From: Lewinellaceae bacterium
GTDB lineage: Bacteria; Bacteroidota; Bacteroidia; Chitinophagales; Saprospiraceae
Assembly (NCBI GenBank): GCA_947476195.1
Contig: CANJPT010000011.1
Coordinates: 1 to 61,535 of the forward strand
Length of the DNA: 61,535 nucleotides
Direction of reading: 5' to 3'
Under the pieces are notes generated by a model, which was not told the origin of the DNA, ran no database searches, and saw nothing but the letters and a program-made list of their open reading frames with translations. Numbering within the stretch: position 1 is the first letter of the stretch; each line of letters starts with the position of its first letter. Below are positions 54,834-61,535 of the stretch, piece by piece. Made by a program: the position numbers and the translations under genes.

Positions 54834-55700
54834 ATGCGCCAATTAAAAATCGCCCATAAAATCACGAATCGAGAGAGCCAGGCGCTTGATAAATACCTCA
54901 ACGAGATAAGCAAACTTCCAATGCTTACCCCAGACGAGGAGGTAAGCCTGGCGCAGCGTATCCGCGAAGGGGATCAGGAAGCACTGGATCAAATGACCCG
55001 TGGTAACCTTCGATTTGTAGTATCTGTGTCAAAACAGTACCAGAACCAGGGCCTCAGCCTTTCCGACCTAATTAATGAGGGCAATGTTGGCTTAATTAAA
55101 GCGGCACGCCGTTTTGATGAAACCAAAGGATTCAAATTTATCTCTTACGCCGTTTGGTGGATCCGACAGAGTATTTTGCAGGCAATTGTCGAAAATAGCC
55201 GGATCGTACGGATGCCGCTCAATAAGGTGGGCTCCTATAACAAGGTCAATGAGGCTTATATCGCTTTTGTACAAGAATTTGAACGAGAGCCCTCGGATGA
55301 GGAGCTTGGTGAATTGCTCGGCATGAGTGAACGGGAGATCCAGCAACTCATTCACAGCGGTTCTCGTCACGTTTCACTGGACGCACCACTTCCTGGAACC
55401 GAAGAAGGAGATGCCACCATGCTGGATGTCATGGTGCCTGATAATACGGAAGATCCCGATTACTCCCTAATGGCTGAATCACTCCGCGAGGAAGTGGCAC
55501 AAGGGCTTTTTTCCCTCTCCCATCGCGAAATGGAAATTATCGGCGATTACTATGGTCTGAATGGTCGAACGCCACTGTCTCTCGATGAAATTTCAGAACT
55601 GTACGGCCTCACCAGAGAACGGGTACGCCAAATCAGGGAACGCGGTATTCGCCGCCTCCGTAAAATTCATAGTGAAAATTTGAAGTCGTATTTGGGATAG
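54834..55700 (+). CDS. rpoD: Primary RNA polymerase sigma factor (RpoD/SigA)
   Basis: A 288-aa housekeeping sigma factor without region 1.1, the Bacteroidota form. Region 1.2 is LDKYLNEISKLPMLTPDEEV; region 2 holds NLRFVVSVSKQYQNQGLSLS and the -10-reading FISYAVWWIRQSILQAI; region 3 starts RMPLNKVGSYNKVNEAY; region 4.2 is the recognition helix SLDEISELYGLTRERVRQIR. This is the factor that recognises the TAnnTTTG boxes found throughout the window. It stands alone, 233 bp after era, and ends before a long terminator hairpin. Confidence 0.96.
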   Translation: MRQLKIAHKITNRESQALDKYLNEISKLPMLTPDEEVSLAQRIREGDQEALDQMTRGNLRFVVSVSKQYQNQGLSLSDLINEGNVGLIKAARRFDETKGFKFISYAVWWIRQSILQAIVENSRIVRMPLNKVGSYNKVNEAYIAFVQEFEREPSDEELGELLGMSEREIQQLIHSGSRHVSLDAPLPGTEEGDATMLDVMVPDNTEDPDYSLMAESLREEVAQGLFSLSHREMEIIGDYYGLNGRTPLSLDEISELYGLTRERVRQIRERGIRRLRKIHSENLKSYLG

Positions 55701-55800
55701 GGTTTAGTGGTCATTAGTACTCATTGGTCTTTAGGACGGCTGCTTGAAAATTCGTTCATAAAATGATATTAGGCAGTAAATTTTGCGCTGCCAAGGCTTG

Positions 55801-55844
55801 AAGCCCGCGTCAAAGTAAATCTTTGGTGCGGGTTTCTTATTTTT
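55801..55844 (+). terminator. Terminator after rpoD
   Basis: A 15-bp stem, AAGCCCGCGTCAAAG against CTTTGGTGCGGGTTT with three G-T pairs and a 5-nt loop, followed by CTTATTTTT. The 3' side overlaps the -7 box of the next gene. Confidence 0.75.
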
Positions 55845-55845
55845 G
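55838..55845 (+). promoter_or_regulatory. -7 box for the FKBP gene
   Basis: TATTTTTG, a perfect TAnnTTTG match, 42 bp before the ATG at 55888. Confidence 0.5.
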
Positions 55846-55887
55846 CCCCTGCTCTGAAAAATCACCAATCAACACTATATACATTCC

Positions 55888-56340
55888 ATGCGCAATCTAC
55901 TTTTCCCACTTTTTTGTTTGCTGTTTTTTTCCTGTAACGAAGGCAATACACCAGAGCAACAACTTCAGGCCGATATCCAAAAAATCGAAAATTATCTGAA
56001 TGACCACAACCTGACTGCCGAATCAACCCCCTCTGGCTTACATTACATCATCACAGAGCCAGGAACAGGTGGTCACCCGAGCCTATCTAGTACGGTAAAG
56101 GTCAACTATACGGGCAAATTGTTGAAGAACGAACATGTTTTTGACCAAACCAATGGTACTCCGGTCTCTTTTCCGCTACAAAACCTGATCGAGGGCTGGC
56201 AGGAAGGCATTCCACTCCTCCAAAAAGGGGGTAAAGGCACGTTTTTTATCCCTTCTGCGCTGGGTTATGGCCCGTATGGTTCCGGGGATATTCCGGGCAA
56301 TGCACCGCTGATTTTTGAAATAGAGCTGGTATCTTTTTGA
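55888..56340 (+). CDS. FKBP-type peptidyl-prolyl isomerase lipoprotein
   Basis: A 150-aa envelope prolyl isomerase with a lipobox (LFCLLFFSC, Cys at about residue 16). The FKBP domain is complete: TVKVNYTGKLLKNEHVFDQT, then PVSFPLQNLIEGWQEGIPLL, and FIPSALGYGPYGSGDIPGNA before PLIFEIELVSF. It assists folding of exported proteins in the periplasm. A bidirectional terminator follows. Confidence 0.93.
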   Translation: MRNLLFPLFCLLFFSCNEGNTPEQQLQADIQKIENYLNDHNLTAESTPSGLHYIITEPGTGGHPSLSSTVKVNYTGKLLKNEHVFDQTNGTPVSFPLQNLIEGWQEGIPLLQKGGKGTFFIPSALGYGPYGSGDIPGNAPLIFEIELVSF

Positions 56341-56364
56341 ATACAGTTCTACTCAAACTATGAA

Positions 56365-56410
56365 AATAAAGTGCCGGAGCAACGATTGGTCGCTCCGGCA
56401 CTTTTATTTG
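56365..56410. terminator. Bidirectional terminator
   Basis: AAATAAAGTGCCGGAGC pairs almost perfectly with GCTCCGGCACTTTTATTT around an 11-nt loop. The A and T flanks serve both strands: the FKBP gene and the convergent DUF4331 remnant. Confidence 0.9.
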
Positions 56411-56442
56411 TGGTTGCAATTGAAAACCAGCTATTGTAAAAC

Positions 56443-56870
56443 CTACTGCTTCGCCAATTTTAACACCTGTACTGATTTGCCTCCATTGGTTGAGATTTTA
56501 GCAAAATAAAGGCCTGCCGGCAGACTTGGGGCATCAAACTGAGCCTCATAAACACCAGCATTCATATTTTGGTCCACGATCGTTTGCACCAATTTACCTG
56601 TCCGATCGAACACCGAAATGTTTGCATCTGTAGAAGCCTCCAACTCGTATCGAATCGTTGCAAGGGTAGCAACTCAGTGGGAATGTAACAGGCGATCAGG
56701 GTAATGGTATTGGGGTTGTCCGGACTGCGGAAGGCATACACATCAGTGTTGTCCGCAAGTGGGTCGTTGGCGATGAGCGGTGCTTCGCGGTGCGAAGATG
56801 CCGAAGCGCTCAGAGCCCAACCTGTTAACAGCAAAGCGCTGCAAAGGCGTAGAAGGCTGCTTTTCAACAT
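56443..56870 (-). pseudogene. DUF4331/T9SS gene with its middle deleted
   Basis: The 5' end (56870 leftward) encodes a signal peptide (LLRLCSALLLTGWALSASA) and the unmistakable DUF4331 start, SSHREAPLIANDPLADNTD, VYAFRSPDNPNTITLIACYIP. Immediately after, the sequence jumps: another frame reads LATIRYELEASTDANISVFD and ends as a T9SS sorting domain (DRTGKLVQTIVDQNM, then SLPAGLYFAKISTNGGKS and VLKLAKQ). Normal DUF4331 proteins have several hundred residues between these parts. The junction near 56670 is out of frame, so this is a remnant. What remains is the export signal and the first strand of the fold. Confidence 0.8.
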
Positions 56871-57281
56871 GGTTTGAAAATTTGTTTAAAAGAGTGAGAG
56901 AAAATGTGAAACAGTTTCAAACACACTTACGGGGTGGGGTAGGGTTTGGTTTTTTGGGTGGGGGATTATTTTTTGAAATATGTTGAAGGACAGTGAGGCC
57001 GACCTACTATGTTAATGCTGCGCTCAAATTTGTTTGTTAGAATATTGTTAAGTACTTTCACCTGCCTTTCGCTCCGAATTGCTCAATCGTGTACACGGGG
57101 GCGATGCCAACTGGCCTGTTTTTAATCCTTTTTACCCGCTATAACCATGGCGAAGGCGGGCAAAAAATCTGACGCTCAGTTATTTTCACGCTAATCCAGC
57201 TAATACTTGCAGTATGCTTATGTAAAGTTTTGTCAGTCGGTACCGACTGGTAGTGTGTGCTCTGTTTTCTTCACCCTACCA
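56871..57281. other. Noncoding stretch with G-rich tract
   Basis: 411 bp between divergent genes. It includes a G-rich run at 56931-56964 (five G3-5 blocks split by one to ten bases), which could form a quadruplex on the plus strand, and a GGCGAAGGCGGGC word at 57149-57161. No ORF or promoter with a perfect -7 box was found. Confidence 0.6.
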
Positions 57282-58019
57282 ATGATTTTTCAACATGAAA
57301 AACATTCTTTCTTCCCAAAATTGCGCTCCCCAGTGCAAAAACTACTCAAAACCTCCTACCTTGTTTTTCGGGGGGGGGTAGCCCTTTTCAAGGGTCTTCC
57401 GATCACCATTTTATTGCTCTTTGCTATGCAGTGCTTTGCTCCTGAGGCTGCTTTTGGGCAGCAAGGTGGGCCAGGAACGGCTTGGACCACAGGCGTAAAC
57501 TTTGAATCAAACGCACCCTGCAATGAAGATACCTGGTCTTTTGATGCAGCAGAAATGAGCAATGGAGATCTTGTTACTGTAGGCTATACAGCTACGCATG
57601 TTACTGATTGTTCAAACCCCAATAAGACAAGAGTCCCAGCCTATTGTGTGACAGACAAATTCGGTGCCCTAAAGTCCAGTTTTTATTATAATGGATTAGG
57701 TGCCGGGGGATTTAATAGAATTACCAAATCTTTGGATGGCGGGGTTATCCTGGCGGGTTGGCAATCAGATAAGGCGCTACTTGTCAAGCTAGACCAAAAT
57801 TATTCGGAAGTATGGCAAAAACGGTTTGATATTCCTTCAAACAGTATGAATCCAGGGGTGGAGCGCCTGTATTCAGTGGAAGTACTCCCTAACGGCAACA
57901 TCCTGCTGTCTGGTGGGTTCAAGGGAGGGCCTCCTGATCAAGGATCAACCTTTTTTACGATTCGGGATTCAAATGGAAATTTTATTGACACCAACAACGA
58001 CAATGTAGACAATGATTAA
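57282..58019 (+). CDS. T9SS cargo protein, N-terminal part (ended by in-frame stop)
   Basis: A 245-aa product if translation stops at the TAA at 58017. The ATG at 57282 is taken; the long N-terminus (MIFQHEKHSFFPKLRSPVQK) precedes the hydrophobic signal helix (ITILLLFAMQCFAPEAAFG). A G9 tract at 57370-57378 lies between start and signal helix. A second ATG at 57295 is in another frame and would join this one if the tract were G10. The mature part is beta-propeller-like (DLVTVGYTATHVTDCSN, GGVILAGWQSDKALLVKL, EVLPNGNILLSGGFKGG). The next codons after the TAA continue the same frame. Confidence 0.8.
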   Translation: MIFQHEKHSFFPKLRSPVQKLLKTSYLVFRGGVALFKGLPITILLLFAMQCFAPEAAFGQQGGPGTAWTTGVNFESNAPCNEDTWSFDAAEMSNGDLVTVGYTATHVTDCSNPNKTRVPAYCVTDKFGALKSSFYYNGLGAGGFNRITKSLDGGVILAGWQSDKALLVKLDQNYSEVWQKRFDIPSNSMNPGVERLYSVEVLPNGNILLSGGFKGGPPDQGSTFFTIRDSNGNFIDTNNDNVDND

Positions 58020-58022
58020 ACA

Positions 58023-59567
58023 GTGGTTTTGTCAGACGTAAATGGCAAAATTCTCGATTGCAGATCCGTAATAGATAACGGCAATACCTATATCCTCGCC
58101 ACAGGATTTATGGTTCGAAATGAAGGCCTGCTGTATACCATTCCGAGCAATGCTGGTGCTACTGCCAATAACGCCGATGGCATATCTTTGGCAGGCACTT
58201 CCTTCCTGGTGGAGGACTATGATGTCATGGTGGGGATTTTCCCAATCAGTAAAATTGGCGGCGGCTTGGCTTCCACAGATTTTAAATATTATTCATCAAC
58301 GCTGTTTGACCCGCCCGGATACACCAATCCCAATGCTTCTAATCCAATCGTAATCTGGCAGGATTTCCCTTGCAGTACGCAATATGGTCCTTTTACGCCG
58401 GAAAGAAATGCTGCAAACCAGTTTTGGGGAGGTACTGTTAATGCAGCGCCTGTTATTGACAACTTCTTCAAACACATTTCCAAGGACGAAGGACGTAACA
58501 TCGTCTACTCCAACGGTTATGTATATGTCTCTGCTGAAATGCGAACCTTAGAAATGACAGGAGATATTTATACCAACCTCCATCGAAATAACGAAAAGGG
58601 AGTAGTGCTACACGATCTTAATTGTAGTGATCCGGTGCGCGAATATGATGCTTATAAAGATGGATATATTTTTCTGATGCGATTTGACCTTGCCACAGGG
58701 ATTTTGCTTGGGTATAAAAACGTGGCACATTCAAGTGGCGGAGATTATTATGTACGGGAAGCAATACCTAATTGCCAAATCGTAGATCCTTGCCCCAATC
58801 CGCCTTATTGTAATCAACTGATGGGCCTCTATACCAGTTCTGGAAATTCGCTGCCTTACAGAAACGACCTTTTGAATGCTTATGTGCGGATGTTGCCTTC
58901 AGCAGTAGCCGATTCGCTTTACCTGCCCGGCACGACCCGCTCAATTTCGCTGCTGGCCAGCCGCAACCAACAAGAGGACAAGCGCATACTGGCTGCTACC
59001 TATGCGTCACTTGGCAACTACACCACCGCGCAGCAATATCTCCAACAAGTAACGGGTGCAGATACGGAAACACAAGATTTTGTTGCTTACTACACTGCGT
59101 TAATTAATTCAGGACTTGCCGGGCGAGATGCTTACCACCTATCGGCCTCAGAGTTTGCCCAACTCGCGCCACTGATGACGCACAACGCTTCGGTAAGCGA
59201 GAACGTAAAAACGCTTGATCACATCCTGAACGGCGTGTATCATCCACTTGAGGCAGAAACTGGTACTGGCAATAGACCCATTGGTAGATCAGAGGAGCCA
59301 AAAGATGTCTCTCTGTCAGGATTTACGGTTTATCCCAATCCATTCAGTGATGAAGTCAATTTTATTGCTCCAAATGGTGTCTTTATCACAGCATTGACCA
59401 TTACGGATATTTCTGGCAAAGTTGTTTTTGAGCGAAAATATGCTTCAAATGAGCAATATGCTATTTGGCAAGCCAGTGGCATCGCTGAGGGCATATTATT
59501 CTACCAATGCCGAATTTCCTCAGGTGAAATAGTACATGGAAAACTGATTTACGGCAAAAAAAAGTAG
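58023..59567 (+). CDS. T9SS cargo protein, C-terminal part after in-frame stop
   Basis: Same frame as the preceding part: NDNVDND, stop, then TVVLSDVNGKILDCR. A GTG at 58023 could start this part but has no export signal, so it is best read as the rest of a single roughly 760-aa protein interrupted by one TAA (possibly a former CAA). It carries more propeller-like sequence, then a helical region (YRNDLLNAYVRMLPSAVADS), and a T9SS sorting domain (FTVYPNPFSDEVNFIAPNG to GKLIYGKKK). The stop is followed by a gene in the same orientation. Function is unknown. Confidence 0.75.
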   Translation: MVLSDVNGKILDCRSVIDNGNTYILATGFMVRNEGLLYTIPSNAGATANNADGISLAGTSFLVEDYDVMVGIFPISKIGGGLASTDFKYYSSTLFDPPGYTNPNASNPIVIWQDFPCSTQYGPFTPERNAANQFWGGTVNAAPVIDNFFKHISKDEGRNIVYSNGYVYVSAEMRTLEMTGDIYTNLHRNNEKGVVLHDLNCSDPVREYDAYKDGYIFLMRFDLATGILLGYKNVAHSSGGDYYVREAIPNCQIVDPCPNPPYCNQLMGLYTSSGNSLPYRNDLLNAYVRMLPSAVADSLYLPGTTRSISLLASRNQQEDKRILAATYASLGNYTTAQQYLQQVTGADTETQDFVAYYTALINSGLAGRDAYHLSASEFAQLAPLMTHNASVSENVKTLDHILNGVYHPLEAETGTGNRPIGRSEEPKDVSLSGFTVYPNPFSDEVNFIAPNGVFITALTITDISGKVVFERKYASNEQYAIWQASGIAEGILFYQCRISSGEIVHGKLIYGKKK

Positions 59568-59569
59568 CC

Positions 59570-61135
59570 GTGCGAATACCTTTGATACTGGCGCTGCTCA
59601 TTTCTGCTGAGATGGGCAGCGCCCAAGTTTATTTCAATAAGCAAATAGACTGGCAGCATGATTATGAATACCTCGCCGGAATAATAACTTTTGGAGATTC
59701 AAATAACATACTCGTTGCCGGAGGAAACTCAGAATTAACGAGTAATATTGATCACTTTCTTGTTTCAAGGCTTACAAATACAGGGGAAATCGCATGGAGT
59801 AAATCTTTTCTTCCCCGATCTAACGTATCGGGCAACACTGTGAGTATGTTGAAATTAGACGAAGAATATTCCATGATTTATGGGAACGCCGATTTGCTCA
59901 ATGCCACCCCTGAAAACTACCAATATTTCCTAATAAAGGTTCGGAATCAAACAGGAGATACGATCTGGGTCAAAGAAGTAGGAAACAACGATTTACAGGA
60001 AGGTGGCCACGAGTTGATAAAAACGGCTGATGGCGGGTTTGTCATCATAGGTTATTATTTTCCTGTAAACGGCACACAGAGGCAAAGGCTTACCATCCAT
60101 AAAACCGACAGTCTTGGCAACCTCATTTTCCTTAAGGAGTACACAACAGACATAAATAAAGATCATTACGCATATTCTTTGCTACTGACTAATGATGGTG
60201 GGTACTTGATTTTTGGCTTTCGTGCTTATGAGAGTACTTACCCAGGGGGGAATACAACTGCCAACAAGATTGACATGGTGTTGATAAAAACGGATGCGCA
60301 AGGAATTCAGCAGTGGTCAAAAGTTTATCCGCCTTGGGAGTGGAAGCAGATACTTTTTTATGGATTAGATATACAGCCCCTGCCAAGTGGAGATTTTTTG
60401 ATTGCAGGATTGAAAGACTATGCGATTTTCTTGCCAGGAAATACTTATGCAGGAAATTATTTCTTTGCGCGGTTAAGCCCAACGGGTGGCATCCTCGATT
60501 CTGTCACGCTGCCCGAACGTCACGAACTTACTTGGGTGAACCGTCTCAAACCCTCCTCAGACGGTAACTTTTGGGCTATAGGCGCAGAAAAAGATTCCCA
60601 GAACCTGGGTCAAACAGGCCTAATCATGAAAATTACCCCCGCGCTCGAAGTGCTATGGAAGCGAGAATATCGTGTCAGTCCGCCAGAATCCATGATCCAT
60701 GAAATGTTTTATGAGGGCGTAGAAATGCCGGATCACGGTTTTGCGTTGTGTGGTACTGCATTCGGCCCCCTAGAAGACAGCACCAACCAAAACGGCTGGG
60801 TCATCCGCGCAGATTCCTTCGGCTGCCTAGAACCTGGCTGTCAACTCAACAGCGCCATAGAAGACCCGCCAGTACCAGAGCAGGACATCGGTATCACCCT
60901 TTCTTCCAATCCCACCAGCGGCCAAGCCCGGCTCACGCTCACGCATGAGGGCGCGGTGCTGCTCGGTGTGCGGGTGCTGGATATGCAGGGGCGGGTGGTG
61001 TCAGATATACAGTTTTTGCGGGCTGCGGGGTGGCGGGAGTGTGAGGTGGACTTGGGCGGGGAGCTTGCGGGGGTGTATTGGGTGCAGGTGCGAACTAGTG
61101 AGGGTAGGGCAACCAGGAAAATTGTAAAGCATTAG
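59570..61135 (+). CDS. T9SS cargo protein with beta-propeller-like repeats
   Basis: A 521-aa secreted protein beginning with a GTG at 59570, two bases after the previous stop, so it is coupled to that gene. The signal peptide is RIPLILALLISAEMGSAQ. The body has repeats of the style KTADGGFVIIGYYF, LLTNDGGYLIFGFRAYE and PLPSGDFLIAGLKDYA, as in delta-60-like or quinoprotein-type propellers. The C-terminus is a T9SS sorting domain (SSNPTSGQARLTLTHEG to RKIVKH). It is a paralogue-type neighbour of the interrupted gene, with no clear partner or enzymatic motif. A surface-exposed structural or binding role is inference. Confidence 0.85.
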   Translation: MRIPLILALLISAEMGSAQVYFNKQIDWQHDYEYLAGIITFGDSNNILVAGGNSELTSNIDHFLVSRLTNTGEIAWSKSFLPRSNVSGNTVSMLKLDEEYSMIYGNADLLNATPENYQYFLIKVRNQTGDTIWVKEVGNNDLQEGGHELIKTADGGFVIIGYYFPVNGTQRQRLTIHKTDSLGNLIFLKEYTTDINKDHYAYSLLLTNDGGYLIFGFRAYESTYPGGNTTANKIDMVLIKTDAQGIQQWSKVYPPWEWKQILFYGLDIQPLPSGDFLIAGLKDYAIFLPGNTYAGNYFFARLSPTGGILDSVTLPERHELTWVNRLKPSSDGNFWAIGAEKDSQNLGQTGLIMKITPALEVLWKREYRVSPPESMIHEMFYEGVEMPDHGFALCGTAFGPLEDSTNQNGWVIRADSFGCLEPGCQLNSAIEDPPVPEQDIGITLSSNPTSGQARLTLTHEGAVLLGVRVLDMQGRVVSDIQFLRAAGWRECEVDLGGELAGVYWVQVRTSEGRATRKIVKH

Positions 61136-61149
61136 GCCAGAGAGGGGGA

Positions 61150-61298
61150 AATGTCCAATATCCACCAAGGAACTCCCAATGTCCAAGAAAGGCGTTCGCC
61201 GGTATGGCTCACAGTAACCGTATTATGTTGGTTTACAGCTAATTACATAAGCAACACCTATTTGGACATTGGGAGTTTCTTATTGGATATTGGATATT
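61150..61298. repeat. Imperfect palindrome with CCAATGTCC words
   Basis: The left arm (61150-61186) is AATGTCCAATATCC, then ACTCCCAATGTCC; the right arm (61262-61298) is TTGGACATTGGGAGT, then TTGGATATTGGATAT. They are imperfect reverse complements over about 36 bp, around a 75-bp spacer. Confidence 0.8.
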
Positions 61299-61305
61299 AC
61301 TTTTG
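61298..61305 (+). promoter_or_regulatory. -7 box for a gene beyond the window
   Basis: TACTTTTG, a perfect TAnnTTTG match at the end of the palindrome's right arm. Confidence 0.35.
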
Positions 61306-61379
61306 CCTGGGCCGAATGTAATCCTGTTGTAAGAATCCCACTATTTTGGCACAAAAAGTTTAATTTCCAAATAATCCCC

Positions 61380-61387
61380 TATATTTG
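61380..61387 (+). promoter_or_regulatory. Second -7 box for a gene beyond the window
   Basis: TATATTTG, a perfect TAnnTTTG match, about 80 bp after the first. Confidence 0.4.
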
Positions 61388-61535
61388 CTTCGTATTTTAA
61401 CACCAACCCGGTGTTTGTCCGCCCTGGACGACGACGTTTTTTGGATGTGCGCGAGCGAATTTTGATCTTTCATTTCGTTTCCCGTTCCGACCTAATCAGT
61501 CCCCCACATTCATCACGCTTTGCCCCTTGAAGAGC

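Larger units (their letters stand above)
61136..61535. other. Intergenic region with palindrome and two promoter boxes
   Basis: About 400 bp to the window edge. It holds the inverted repeat at 61150-61298 and two -7 boxes on the plus strand (61298 and 61380). No ORF of note begins here, and no RNA gene was recognised. The sequence after 61390 may be a 5' leader of a gene outside the window. Confidence 0.5.

Noticed and set aside
61390-61535. tRNA or small RNA gene at the right edge
   Set aside because: No cloverleaf or known RNA motif could be folded by eye; it is better read as a leader of an outside gene.

Overview
This is a chromosomal window from a free-living member of the Bacteroidota, most likely the Saprospiria (Haliscomenobacter/Lewinella-like). 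The evidence is type IX secretion (T9SS) C-terminal sorting domains on many secreted proteins, two TonB-dependent receptors with carboxypeptidase-like N-terminal domains, DUF5689, DUF5683, DUF4403 and DUF4331 proteins, a short primary sigma factor without region 1.1, a long NusB, and many copies of the Bacteroidota -7 promoter box TAnnTTTG, often with no clear Shine-Dalgarno sequence. The genus assignment is inference. No tRNA, rRNA, CRISPR array, insertion sequence or prophage was seen.

Layout. 0-3.3 kb: a TGACC-rich tandem repeat, a dockerin/cohesin T9SS protein and a small outer-membrane protein. 3.3-8.3 kb (minus): a cytidylate-kinase-like P-loop kinase translationally coupled to an esterase, then a 1210-aa NtrY-like histidine kinase. 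8.5-9.0 kb: RNase P RNA. 9-16.7 kb: an SGNH hydrolase, a small secreted helical protein, a 5'-nucleotidase-like lipoprotein and a giant secreted WD40/TPR protein. 16.8-24.3 kb: gpsA, a lone ABC permease, 3-hydroxyanthranilate dioxygenase, a DUF4403 lipoprotein, a large inverted array of 17-bp repeats, stand-alone RlmK and a CNNM/CorC transporter. 24.6-31.4 kb: an ECF sigma factor, a frameshifted Cys-rich secreted protein with a small membrane protein beside it, purC, a second ECF operon (sigma, membrane anti-sigma candidate, CpxP-like protein), a serine hydrolase and two decayed T9SS gene ends. 31.7-36.5 kb: a TonB receptor, a T9SS hydrolase-fold protein lacking the nucleophile serine, and a decayed copy of its sorting domain. 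36.6-46.3 kb: a sugar nucleotidyltransferase, a lipoprotein, a DUF5683/rhomboid pair, a TonB receptor/DUF5689 pair and HscA. 46.4-51.9 kb: a TRIC channel, a PIN-domain toxin-antitoxin pair, mgsA with acyl-CoA carboxylase beta, msrB, xerC and rpsU. 52.1-56.3 kb: the housekeeping run nusB-ribA-era-rpoD-FKBP. 56.4-61.5 kb: a DUF4331 gene with its middle deleted, a T9SS cargo gene with a G9 tract and an in-frame stop, an intact T9SS cargo gene, and a palindromic intergenic region.

Most of the window is ordinary housekeeping and surface biology. The parts worth a second look are (1) a genome-specific style of intergenic sequence made of repeated short words arranged as large imperfect palindromes, (2) repeated decay of T9SS cargo genes leaving only 3' sorting domains, (3) a T9SS cargo gene with a G9 tract near its start, (4) a frameshifted secreted protein with a hydrophobic Cys-rich C-terminus next to a tiny two-helix membrane protein, which resembles a bacteriocin/immunity pair, and (5) the PIN toxin with an unrecognised antitoxin.
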